Below are positions 1 to 6,288 of a stretch of DNA of 6,337 bases, one piece after another. The stretch is from Verrucomicrobiales bacterium (GTDB lineage: Bacteria; Verrucomicrobiota; Verrucomicrobiia; Verrucomicrobiales; DEV007): positions 2,018 to 8,354 of the forward strand of contig JAGNMT010000125.1 of the NCBI GenBank assembly GCA_017991025.1, given 5' to 3'. Under the pieces are notes generated by a model. It had not been told where the DNA came from and did no database searches. It saw nothing but the letters and a program-made list of their open reading frames with translations. The first letter of the stretch is position 1, and each line of letters begins with the position of its first letter. The position numbers were made by a program, and so were the translations under genes.

Positions 1-37
1 GTCTCCCTCAAGGCCGTTAAGAAAATAATCCTCTTCA

Positions 38-2164
38 CTACGGAACAGGCACGTCGGTTCCCGTCTCCAAACGTCGCCTTGCCCAATCGCCAAACGGATC
101 ACGCGGCTCGTCGGCCCAAGCATTGAGCCGGGAAGGGTCGTTTCGCACCTCAAGCATACGGAGCGTCGCTTCCACGATCTCGCGATTCTGAGCGGCGGGA
201 TCGGAAGCGAGTCGCTTCTCCAGATCGCGCCGGACGATCACGGCAGTATTGAGACGTTTCGTGGCTGCGTCGGAGAGATCGTACGGGGGCGTCCAAGCCG
301 CAGCGGTAGCGCCCCTTTCCTCAGCTCGCGCCAGCCTGAGCTCTTCCTCCCCGGCACTCCCCGGTCCCCAGAGGCGAAGGACGGCCTCGAGCCGTGGCCT
401 GATCGTTTTGTTTCCTTGGGTGCCGACAAACAAAAGCGCCTGCCTTACGAGCGGCGGCGGCACTTCGCCGATTCGTTCAGGATCGAACCATTCATCCAGG
501 GACTCGACCCATTTGCGATCTTCAAAACTCGTCTTGAAATCGCCCAAACGCGGCCCTTCGCTCGCGGTGGCGGCAAGAACCGCGGCGACCGGGCGGTCGT
601 ACGGACCGCGAATCGCGTTCCAGAGGGTCGGTGTCGCCGACTCGAAGGTAACGAGGTTCGGCTCCGGTTTCCAGACTCCCACCGAGACGGCAATGGACGT
701 ATGATCGTCGCCTCCGAATCGACCGTGAGCTTCCGCAGCCAATCCGTCCTGTCGCGGCACCGTTCGAATCCGATCAAGGTTTTGCAGAATCGTGATCCAC
801 TTCGCAGCGGGAGCTCCAGGCAGGATAGAGACTGCCGCCCCACTCGTCCCGTCGGCAGTAGGGAAGGTCCAGCATTCGACGCGCTCCCCGCGCAGCCACC
901 ACACCGAAGCCGAAGAAGGAGCCCACCCCGGTTCCTCCTCCACGAACACCCATCCGGCCTCCACTGTCGGCAGTGGCGGGCCATCAATGACAATATCGTA
1001 CTTGGCCCGATGCGCCTCGTCACGGTTGTAATTGACGAGCGCAAGGGCTGCTTCGTGGGGTGAGAGTTCGAACAATCCTGCCGGGATCGCGAAATTCTTC
1101 CGTTCGGAATCGATTGTCGCCGGTTCAGGTTCACCGTGGCGTATTTCTTCGGCCCCGTCACTTCCCCAACCCACGGAAGTCTTCGTCCACGCGTACTGGC
1201 TGCGGGCAAATGCGCGGATCATCTCTTCAGGGTCACCAGGTCCCAGTACGACGATCCCGGCCTCTTCGGGAAGCACCTGCCCCGGCCGCAAGAGGAACGC
1301 CTGCCTGGTCGGATCGTCAATTGTCTCCACCGTTTTTCTCGGAACAAAGAAAAGATCGAGCCCGCCAGAACTGTCCCGCGCCCGAATATCGAAACGGCCC
1401 TCTCTCAACACGGACTGCTTTTCAGTGCGCTGATTACAAAGCCAGGCCGCTGCTCGCGGGGCGGACGGATCAATGGGGCCTATTGACACCAGGTCGGCGA
1501 GGCGTTCAGGCGACCTGGCCGGATTGGCGACATCCCCGGTCTTGTCTCTGAGATGGATTCTCGAAAACTGAATCCAGTCCAGCATCCCGTCCCCGTTCGC
1601 ATCAGCGATCACCCCGCAACCGAGGAAATTATATTCGCACAAAATTGTTCCGCCGGCATCCGTCAGAACCGCTCCCACCGATTCAAGCCAGGGTTCGCCG
1701 GGTTTCCATACGAGGCCCGCTTCATCCCTCTGACTCGCCAGTTTTTCCGCTTCTGCCCGGCGAAGTATCTCCCCTTCGGAGGGAGGGTAAGACTCCGGGA
1801 GCAGCCCATCAAGGATTTCGCGGGAGCGATGGTAATCCGAGCGCCACCACACAAGCCAGGCGTCGGGATGGTCCGGTTGCGGGCAGCGCAGGACGCGGAT
1901 GGATTGATGGGTGGCGGCGAAATATTCGGGCGTGTCCTCGCCTTCCCTGTAGCTTTCTTTGCTTGCTGCGCGCTCTGCCGCGTCCCATTCACGTAGCGCC
2001 GCAGTCCTCGTTTCGGGGGCGCGGAGACGCCCAAACCAGGCGGCCCCGAGATCGGATAACGCTGGATCGGTCGCGTCAGAGGAGGTGAAGGCAAAGAGCA
2101 CCGCCGCTAGAGGGCACACCAGCAGACGGCTACGCCGAGAAAGGATAACCCCGATTCCGTTCAT
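38..2164 (-). CDS. Unrecognised exported protein, 708 aa
   Basis: I do not recognise a family. Seen: the protein begins with a signal-peptide-like segment, basic SRRSR at residues 9-13, a hydrophobic stretch at about 14-28, and a plausible cleavage site after SDA (29-31). This suggests export to the periplasm or beyond. The SRRSRLL string resembles a Tat motif but has R where F is usual, so Sec export is more likely. Residues 188-196 (DANGDGMLD) form an isolated Asp/Asn/Gly loop like those in EF-hand, dockerin and FG-GAP repeats, so one calcium site is possible. The middle is rich in Trp and Pro. The last 120 residues or so are Ala/Arg/Glu-rich and probably helical. No catalytic motif is evident and no membrane anchor follows the signal. 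The ATG at 2164 is the only early ATG, and the next Met is residue 194. There is no Shine-Dalgarno sequence. The reading frame is long, uninterrupted and starts with an export signal, so a real gene is likely. Confidence 0.82.
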   Translation of the reverse strand: MNGIGVILSRRSRLLVCPLAAVLFAFTSSDATDPALSDLGAAWFGRLRAPETRTAALREWDAAERAASKESYREGEDTPEYFAATHQSIRVLRCPQPDHPDAWLVWWRSDYHRSREILDGLLPESYPPSEGEILRRAEAEKLASQRDEAGLVWKPGEPWLESVGAVLTDAGGTILCEYNFLGCGVIADANGDGMLDWIQFSRIHLRDKTGDVANPARSPERLADLVSIGPIDPSAPRAAAWLCNQRTEKQSVLREGRFDIRARDSSGGLDLFFVPRKTVETIDDPTRQAFLLRPGQVLPEEAGIVVLGPGDPEEMIRAFARSQYAWTKTSVGWGSDGAEEIRHGEPEPATIDSERKNFAIPAGLFELSPHEAALALVNYNRDEAHRAKYDIVIDGPPLPTVEAGWVFVEEEPGWAPSSASVWWLRGERVECWTFPTADGTSGAAVSILPGAPAAKWITILQNLDRIRTVPRQDGLAAEAHGRFGGDDHTSIAVSVGVWKPEPNLVTFESATPTLWNAIRGPYDRPVAAVLAATASEGPRLGDFKTSFEDRKWVESLDEWFDPERIGEVPPPLVRQALLFVGTQGNKTIRPRLEAVLRLWGPGSAGEEELRLARAEERGATAAAWTPPYDLSDAATKRLNTAVIVRRDLEKRLASDPAAQNREIVEATLRMLEVRNDPSRLNAWADEPRDPFGDWARRRLETGTDVPVP

Positions 2165-2172
2165 CGGTTCGG

Positions 2173-2201
2173 ATTCTGCTGATATCCCAACAGCCTGTCA
2201 A
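2173..2201 (-). promoter_or_regulatory. Predicted sigma70-like promoter of the 708-aa gene
   Basis: On the minus strand a perfect -35 box TTGACA (complement of 2196-2201) is followed, after exactly 17 bases, by CAGAAT (complement of 2173-2178), which matches TATAAT at 4 of 6 positions. It lies between the tRNA and the gene. The expected transcription start, around 2165-2167, is only 1-3 bases before the ATG at 2164, which implies a leaderless or nearly leaderless mRNA. The prediction comes from consensus matching alone. Confidence 0.5.
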
Positions 2202-2223
2202 TAAAACTCCCGCTTTCGAAAAA

Positions 2224-2295
2224 TACACCCATCAGGAATTGAACCTGAACCTTCGGCTTCGGAGGCCGACGTAATATCCATTTTACTATGGGTGC
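2224..2295 (-). tRNA. tRNA-Arg, anticodon CCG
   Basis: Read on the minus strand, this folds into a complete cloverleaf. The acceptor stem is GCACCCA pairing with TGGGTGT (six Watson-Crick pairs and a terminal G-T), followed by discriminator A. The D stem is GTAA/TTAC. The anticodon stem is TCGGC/GCCGA around the loop CTCCGAA, which gives anticodon CCG and reads the arginine codon CGG. The variable loop is 4 bases. The T stem is TCAGG/CCTGA with loop TTCAATT. The 3' CCA is not encoded, since the next bases are TTT, so it must be added by nucleotidyltransferase. A short T-run follows the 3' end directly. The tRNA is co-oriented with the 708-aa gene 59 bases downstream. Confidence 0.95.
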
Positions 2296-2350
2296 CTGGG
2301 ACACCGATCGGCCAAGGAAGGCGGCGATCAGTGAGGGCGGTTAAGATGAG

Positions 2351-2362
2351 ACCTTCGAAGGT
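2351..2362. repeat. Perfect 12-bp palindrome ACCTTCGAAGGT
   Basis: ACCTTCGAAGGT is its own reverse complement across all 12 bases. It lies in the spacer between the divergently transcribed tRNA-Arg and proB, 56 bases from the tRNA 5' end and 126 bases from the proB start. A dimeric regulator site is possible, but no second copy is seen in the window. Confidence 0.4.
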
Positions 2363-2428
2363 GATTCGCAAGTCCTAAGCTCACTCAAATCCCGTTTCGT
2401 CAGCGGAAACTGCACTTTACACCCCCAA

Positions 2429-2459
2429 CCCGAGGCCATATCGTCACGACCGCCTCGGG
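2429..2459 (+). repeat. Inverted repeat (8-bp stem) in the proB leader
   Basis: CCCGAGGC (2429-2436) is exactly complementary to GCCTCGGG (2452-2459). The 15-base loop contains a further TCG/CGA pairing around TCA. The element ends 29 bases before the proB ATG. It is not followed by a T-tract, so it does not look like an intrinsic terminator. It could be a leader hairpin affecting proB expression or an operator. Function is inferred from position only. Confidence 0.4.
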
Positions 2460-2488
2460 AAACGGCATTTTCTCAGGCAGCATCCACC

Positions 2489-3286
2489 ATGGCAGCGGCA
2501 AAATCAGGCAAACGAGTCGTCATCAAAATCGGCACCGGGGTTCTCACACGAAACGCCGGGGGTGAGATCCACCACGCCATGATCGCCCGGCTTTCCCAGG
2601 CCATCGCCGACATCAACAAGGCGGGACACGAGGTCATCATGGTATCCTCCGGCGCGGTCGGCGCGGGCCTCCCGGCCTTCGGCCTCACGCAGCGGCCGAC
2701 CGAAACGGAGATGCTCCAAGCCTGCGCGGCGGCGGGACAGGCTCGGCTGATGCACCTTTACGAGAGCCAGTTCGGCCTCCACGGGCTCAAGGTCGCCCAG
2801 CTCCTCGTCACCCACGAAGACCTCCAGGATGAAAGGCGCAGCGGCAACGTTCTCGCGACGCTGAATGCGATCCTCCCCCATCGTCAGGTCATTCCAATCA
2901 TGAACGAGAATGACTCGGTCTCCGTTTACGAACTCAAAGTCGGGGACAACGACACGCTTTCGTCTATCGTCGCTCGCCTCGTGAAGGCGGACATACTCAT
3001 CCTCCTCACGAGCGTCGCCGGTCTCATGGGACCCGATTCCAGGTCGGAGGACGACATCATCACTCACGTCGATGACATCGAGTCCGTCCTCCATTTTGTC
3101 CGTGACGAAAAAGGTGCCCTTTCTGTCGGCGGCATGGCGAGCAAACTCCGCGCGGTCGAGGCCGCCGTCTCCACGGGCATCGAAACGCTCATTGCGAGCG
3201 GGCTCCGCCCCGAGCAGCTCCTTGATCTGGTTGAGGGGCGCGGCATTGCCACCCGCTTCCGGGCAAAAACCGTAGCCACTCTCTGA
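2489..3286 (+). CDS. proB: Glutamate 5-kinase, short form without PUA domain
   Basis: ProB phosphorylates L-glutamate with ATP to gamma-glutamyl phosphate in the cytosol, the first committed step of proline synthesis. The 265 residues form one amino-acid-kinase domain. Visible motifs are KIGTGVL with Lys13, SSGAVGAG (53-60), AAAGQARLM (80-88), AQLLVTHED (103-111), PIMNENDSV (136-144), GDNDTLSSIVA (152-162) and GGMASKL (214-220) with Lys219. The C-terminal PUA domain found in the E. coli enzyme (about 367 residues) is absent. The frame ends naturally and proA starts 3 bases later, so this is not a truncation. The stretch usually reading LLTD followed by GLY is LLTSVAGLM (172-180), so the usual nucleotide-binding Asp is Ser175. 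The ATG is preceded only by a weak AGG 11 bases upstream. The assignment is firm, and only the effect of the changed residue is open. Confidence 0.95.
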   Translation: MAAAKSGKRVVIKIGTGVLTRNAGGEIHHAMIARLSQAIADINKAGHEVIMVSSGAVGAGLPAFGLTQRPTETEMLQACAAAGQARLMHLYESQFGLHGLKVAQLLVTHEDLQDERRSGNVLATLNAILPHRQVIPIMNENDSVSVYELKVGDNDTLSSIVARLVKADILILLTSVAGLMGPDSRSEDDIITHVDDIESVLHFVRDEKGALSVGGMASKLRAVEAAVSTGIETLIASGLRPEQLLDLVEGRGIATRFRAKTVATL

Positions 3287-3289
3287 ACG

Positions 3290-4558
3290 ATGACCTCTGA
3301 AGAAATAGGCGAGGCGATCCTGCAAATGGGCAAACAAGCCCGGGCCGCAGCCCATGCTCTGACGAAACTTTCCACGGGTGCCAAAAACACGATTCTTCTC
3401 GCGATGGCCGACGCGGTGATGGCTCGCGAGGTCGACATCCTCGCCGCCAACGAAAAGGATCTCGCTGCCGCCGATGAACTCGGGCTCACCGCCGCGATGA
3501 AAGACCGGCTCCGTCTCGATCATGATCGAATCGCGACCATGGCTCAAGGCATTCGTGATGTAGCCCTGCTCAATGATCCCACCGGGGAAATCATCCGCGA
3601 GTGGGCGCGTCCTAACGGGCTGGAGATCGTGAAAAAGCGCACCCCCATCGGCGTCATCGGGATCATTTTTGAAAGCCGTCCCAACGTCACCGCCGACGCC
3701 GCCGTGCTCTGTTTTAAGACGGGCAATGCGACGATCCTGCGTGGCGGCAAAGAAGCGATTTTCTCCAACCGTGCCATCGCCACCGCCCTGCAGGAAGGAG
3801 GAGCACCTGCCGGCCTGCCTGATCACAGCATCCAGCTCATCCCTTTCACGAATCGGGAAAGCGTGCGTTTTCTCTGCGAGATGGATACCTACCTCGATCT
3901 CATCATCCCGCGCGGTGGGGCGAGCCTCATCGAGGCGGTCGTAAGCATGGCCCGCATGCCGGTGATCAAACACTACGACGGCATCTGCCACGTCTTTGTC
4001 GATAAAGGCGCCGACCCGGACATGGCGGAAGCGATCATCGTAAACTCGAAGCTGCAAAAGCCCTCGGTCTGCAACGCGCTCGAAACGCTGCTCATCCATC
4101 GCGACATTGCGACCTCCTTTGTCCCCCGCATTGCGGAAACGCTTTCCGCCAAAAAAGTCGAACTGCGCGGGGATGAGACTTTCATGAAGCTCGCCGGAGT
4201 GGCAGGCGTTTTACCCGCGACCGAAAAGGACTGGGAAACCGAGTATCTCGACTACATCCTCGCAGTGAAAATCGTCGATGACCTCGATGCCGCGATCGCC
4301 CACATCAATCACTACGGTTCTCATCACACGGACAGCATCGTAACAGCGAATGCCGAATCTGCGGCCCGCTTCCAGCTCGAAATCGACAGCGCCTGCGTCT
4401 TCTGGAATTGCTCGACCCGCTTCGCCGACGGGGCCGAATTCGGCTTCGGTGCCGAGATCGGAATCAGCACCGACAAACTCCACGCCCGCGGACCGATGGC
4501 GCTGGAGGAGCTCTGCAGCTACAAGTATCTCGTGAACGGGAGCGGACAGGTGAAATGA
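3290..4558 (+). CDS. proA: Gamma-glutamyl phosphate reductase
   Basis: ProA reduces gamma-glutamyl phosphate with NADPH to glutamate 5-semialdehyde, which cyclises to pyrroline-5-carboxylate, the second step of proline synthesis. The protein has 422 residues, close to the 417 of the E. coli enzyme, and shows the aldehyde-dehydrogenase-like ProA fold. Key segments are IFESRPNVTADAAVLCFKTG (126-145), the phosphate-contacting RGGKEA (151-156), KPSVCNALETLLIH (257-270) with catalytic Cys261, and the C-terminal signature around NCSTRFADGAEFGFGAEIG (373-391) and TDKLHARGPM (394-403). It starts 3 bases after the proB stop with no Shine-Dalgarno sequence. Translation by termination-reinitiation from proB is therefore likely, and it helps hand over the unstable acyl phosphate. 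No terminator hairpin is visible in the 18 bases before the converging vapC stop. Confidence 0.97.
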   Translation: MTSEEIGEAILQMGKQARAAAHALTKLSTGAKNTILLAMADAVMAREVDILAANEKDLAAADELGLTAAMKDRLRLDHDRIATMAQGIRDVALLNDPTGEIIREWARPNGLEIVKKRTPIGVIGIIFESRPNVTADAAVLCFKTGNATILRGGKEAIFSNRAIATALQEGGAPAGLPDHSIQLIPFTNRESVRFLCEMDTYLDLIIPRGGASLIEAVVSMARMPVIKHYDGICHVFVDKGADPDMAEAIIVNSKLQKPSVCNALETLLIHRDIATSFVPRIAETLSAKKVELRGDETFMKLAGVAGVLPATEKDWETEYLDYILAVKIVDDLDAAIAHINHYGSHHTDSIVTANAESAARFQLEIDSACVFWNCSTRFADGAEFGFGAEIGISTDKLHARGPMALEELCSYKYLVNGSGQVK

Positions 4559-4576
4559 GGGGCGTACCCGCTCTTC

Positions 4577-5008
4577 CTACATTCCGATAAGCTCCAGCTC
4601 CGGGAAGATCCTATAATCGGAGGGATTCCCAGTGATCAGATGATTGATTCCCGCTGACACACAGGTAGCGGCCAGAAGTGTATCAAGGACACGTTTCCGC
4701 CCCAGTTGATAGCGTTCCATTCGGTCATGAAACCATGCTATCGCATCGCTATCAGGGAGAATTTGATCGACCTCTGCGGCATTCCACCAGCTCTGCGAGA
4801 GCAACAGCGCATCACCGATCATGAGGGGGCGCTCAAATCGCTTCGTATCGGTAACGACGTGAACAAATTCGGCAACGACCTGGGGAGCCAAAGCAAACCG
4901 GTCTCCCCTATCGAGATGTTGATCGCGAATCCGGCACGTCTCTTCGTATTTCGCATGCTCAAGAATCGAGAGCCGGACAAGAAAATCAGTATCGATGCCC
5001 ACGGTCAT
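4577..5008 (-). CDS. vapC: VapC-type PIN-domain ribonuclease toxin
   Basis: This is a predicted type II toxin: a PIN-domain endoribonuclease that is held inactive by the antitoxin encoded just upstream. The 143 residues begin MTVGIDTDFLV, giving acidic residues Asp6 and Asp8. They continue with Glu47 in PQVVAEFVHVVTD (42-54), Asp109 in RKRVLDTLLAATCVSAG (104-120), and Asn128/Asp131 in ITGNPSDYRIF (125-135). This is the usual order of the metal-binding acidic quartet, so the enzyme looks intact. Length is typical of VapC. The ATG at 5008 lies inside the last codons of the antitoxin gene with a 23-base overlap, and GTG two codons later is an alternative start. Codon use looks somewhat less GC-rich than in proBA, in keeping with horizontal gain. 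The natural target (tRNA, rRNA or other RNA) cannot be read from the sequence. Confidence 0.9.
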   Translation of the reverse strand: MTVGIDTDFLVRLSILEHAKYEETCRIRDQHLDRGDRFALAPQVVAEFVHVVTDTKRFERPLMIGDALLLSQSWWNAAEVDQILPDSDAIAWFHDRMERYQLGRKRVLDTLLAATCVSAGINHLITGNPSDYRIFPELELIGM

Positions 5009-5231
5009 TCAGCATGTCCTCCATCCGGTCTTCAAGTGCATCCGCGTCAAGCACTCGGCCTACTGAGACAGGAGCAATATCCCTGAGACTGGGACGGGAT
5101 CCCCCTTCCCCAATTCGCAGATCGCGGCGCAATGCTTCTGAAATGATATCCTTTAGTTTTCGCCCCTCTTTCGCCGCAAGAATTTTGATTTCACGCATCA
5201 AGTCATCGGGCAGGTCGAGAGTGGTTTTCAT
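4986..5231 (-). CDS. vapB: VapB-type antitoxin, ribbon-helix-helix protein
   Basis: This is the predicted antitoxin partner of the downstream PIN toxin. The 81 residues split into an N-terminal ribbon-helix-helix DNA-binding domain (strand MKTTLDLP 1-8; helices about 9-22 and 25-38, the second containing KLKDIISEALRRDLR) and a polar, charged tail (about 45-81) that probably wraps the toxin. The frame stays open upstream to 5303, inside the esterase gene. I place the start at the ATG at 5231 because MKTTLDLPDDL is the typical beginning of this family and the upstream extension overlaps another gene. The stop codon lies inside vapC, so the two genes are translationally coupled, antitoxin first. 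Autoregulation through the inverted repeats in its promoter is expected for the family and fits the sequence here. Confidence 0.88.
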   Translation of the reverse strand: MKTTLDLPDDLMREIKILAAKEGRKLKDIISEALRRDLRIGEGGSRPSLRDIAPVSVGRVLDADALEDRMEDMLNDRGHRY

Positions 5232-5237
5232 TTTTCC

Positions 5238-5266
5238 ATATTCCCATAATTCTGGGTTTCTGTCAA
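5238..5266 (-). promoter_or_regulatory. Predicted vapBC promoter
   Basis: On the minus strand a perfect TTGACA (complement of 5261-5266) is followed after 17 bases by GAATAT (complement of 5238-5243). That is a weak -10 with 3 of 6 matches, and AATATG one base further is an alternative. The vapB ATG at 5231 is very close, so the leader would be very short or absent. The -35 box is convincing, while the -10 is uncertain. Confidence 0.45.
5243..5256. promoter_or_regulatory. Candidate VapB operator, near-perfect inverted repeat
   Basis: CCCATAATTCTGGG is symmetric at 12 of 14 bases, with arms CCCA and TGGG around AATT. It fills most of the spacer between the predicted -35 and -10 boxes of vapBC, where a bound ribbon-helix-helix dimer would block RNA polymerase. 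The role is inferred from symmetry and position. Confidence 0.5.
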
Positions 5267-5280
5267 TTTGGCAGTCCAAA
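5267..5280. promoter_or_regulatory. Second candidate operator, perfect inverted repeat
   Basis: TTTGG (5267-5271) and CCAAA (5276-5280) form a perfect 5-bp inverted repeat around CAGT. It directly abuts the predicted -35 box of vapBC and starts 24 bp from the start of the other 14-bp repeat. It could be a second VapB site, although the half-sites differ (CCAAA against CCCA). It also begins right after the esterase stop codon and could be a weak RNA hairpin there, but no T-tract follows. Confidence 0.4.
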
Positions 5281-5281
5281 T

Positions 5282-6184
5282 CTACTTCGACCTCCACAAC
5301 CACCGCATCGAATCCGGGAAAATCGCCCCACCATGATTGCCGCTATGCGCCCCTTCGCCAAAGACAAACTCCGCGTCATAGCCCGAAAACTTCAACGCCG
5401 CCGCCATTTCCTGATTCGAAAGAGGCCAATTACCATGTTCGTTGTCGAGGTCATTTGAACCGTCCTGCAGGAATACACGGAGCGGTTTGCGCTCGGTCTT
5501 GCGAATCAAGGCGGGATAGACATAGCCGCCGCGGATGTTCGTAAAACTCCCGATGTGGCTGAGGACCTTGCGAAAAAGATCAGGACGCTCCCACGCGACG
5601 GTGAAGGCACAGATCCCGCCCGAGCTCATCCCGCAGATGGCGCGCTGTTCCGGGTCGTCGGTGAGGCGATAGGACTTCCCGACTTCGGCGAGGATTTCCT
5701 TTTCGAGGAACCCGGCGTACTTGGCATCAACCGAATCATACTCCACTGACCGATTGCTCCCGATACCCTCCGGCGCTTTCCACTTCTGCGGCTCGTCGAG
5801 TTTCTCCGCGAACCAGCCCGGATTCACAAAGATGCCGATCATCACCGGAATCTCCCCGGCAGCGATGAGATTGTCACAGACCACCGGCACCCGCACCTGA
5901 CCTTTGTCATCGACATAGGCATGACCATCCTGAAACACCATCACGGCCGCTTTTTCGGTCCCTTTCGGATCGTATTGGGCGGGGACGTAAACGTAATACT
6001 CGCGGATGGTGCCTGAAAAGACTTCGCTTTTCCAAACGTGTTTCGTCACGACTCCCCGCGGCACGCCCTCCTTGCGCTCAGAATCGGGACCGAGGGGGTA
6101 TTCTTTCGGCTTCGGGGCAGGATCCCCGGCGGAGAGACCAGCGGACACTAAGGCAAGCGCAAAAACAAAACAGGGACATTTCAT
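5282..6184 (-). CDS. Secreted alpha/beta-hydrolase esterase (Fes/CE1-like)
   Basis: This is a predicted serine esterase of the enterochelin-esterase/carbohydrate-esterase-1-like group, 300 residues long. Residues 1-20 (MKCPCFVFALALVSAGLSAG) look like a Sec signal peptide, so it acts outside the cytoplasm. The hydrolase core starts around residue 48. Visible features are REYYVYVPAQYDP (61-73), VMVFQDGHAY (81-90), the nucleophile elbow GMSSG (185-189) with Ser187, an acidic candidate in FLQDGSNDLDNEHGNW (238-253), and EGAHSGNHGG (277-286) with His280 or His284 as catalytic histidine. The frame extends to a TTG at 6220, but the ATG at 6184 is preferred because it places the signal peptide at the N-terminus. 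The substrate is unknown: plant or algal polysaccharide esters are plausible, and siderophore esters less so. It sits 50 bases upstream of vapB on the same strand, but no functional link is apparent. Confidence 0.87.
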   Translation of the reverse strand: MKCPCFVFALALVSAGLSAGDPAPKPKEYPLGPDSERKEGVPRGVVTKHVWKSEVFSGTIREYYVYVPAQYDPKGTEKAAVMVFQDGHAYVDDKGQVRVPVVCDNLIAAGEIPVMIGIFVNPGWFAEKLDEPQKWKAPEGIGSNRSVEYDSVDAKYAGFLEKEILAEVGKSYRLTDDPEQRAICGMSSGGICAFTVAWERPDLFRKVLSHIGSFTNIRGGYVYPALIRKTERKPLRVFLQDGSNDLDNEHGNWPLSNQEMAAALKFSGYDAEFVFGEGAHSGNHGGAIFPDSMRWLWRSK

Positions 6185-6288
6185 GCCGGAGACTATGACG
6201 GCGGATCTCTCCCCGCACAAGCGTCACTTGAGAATCGCTTTTCACGGCGGAAACGTTAAGGTATTCGCGATTTCCCCGTCTAACCCCT

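Noticed and set aside
416..1551. Several plus-strand frames of 100-215 codons inside the 708-aa gene
   Set aside because: They overlap each other and the longer minus-strand gene, have Arg/Ser/Pro-rich shadow compositions, and no export signal, domain or ribosome site.
2224..2295. tRNA-Arg as an integration site for a mobile element
   Set aside because: No duplicated tRNA 3' end, integrase gene or phage-like gene is present in the window.
2504..4099. A 531-codon open frame antisense to proB and proA
   Set aside because: It lies entirely opposite two well-conserved enzymes. Long antisense frames are common in GC-rich genes, and its translation is Asp/Arg/His-rich with no recognisable domain or separate promoter.
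4559..4576. Possible bidirectional terminator between proA and vapC
   Set aside because: The 18 bases show no stem or T-tract on either strand, so no terminator can be supported.
5228..5239. Three-codon frame ATG GAA AAA TGA overlapping the vapB start as ATGA
   Set aside because: It could couple translation, but it is too short to separate from chance and lacks a ribosome site.
5231..5303. Upstream extension of vapB to an ATG at 5303
   Set aside because: It would overlap the esterase gene end and add 24 residues before the typical MKTTLDLPDDL beginning. It also crosses the predicted promoter and operator.
6184..6220. Upstream TTG start for the esterase
   Set aside because: It would put 12 polar residues ahead of the signal peptide. 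The ATG at 6184 gives a normal export signal.
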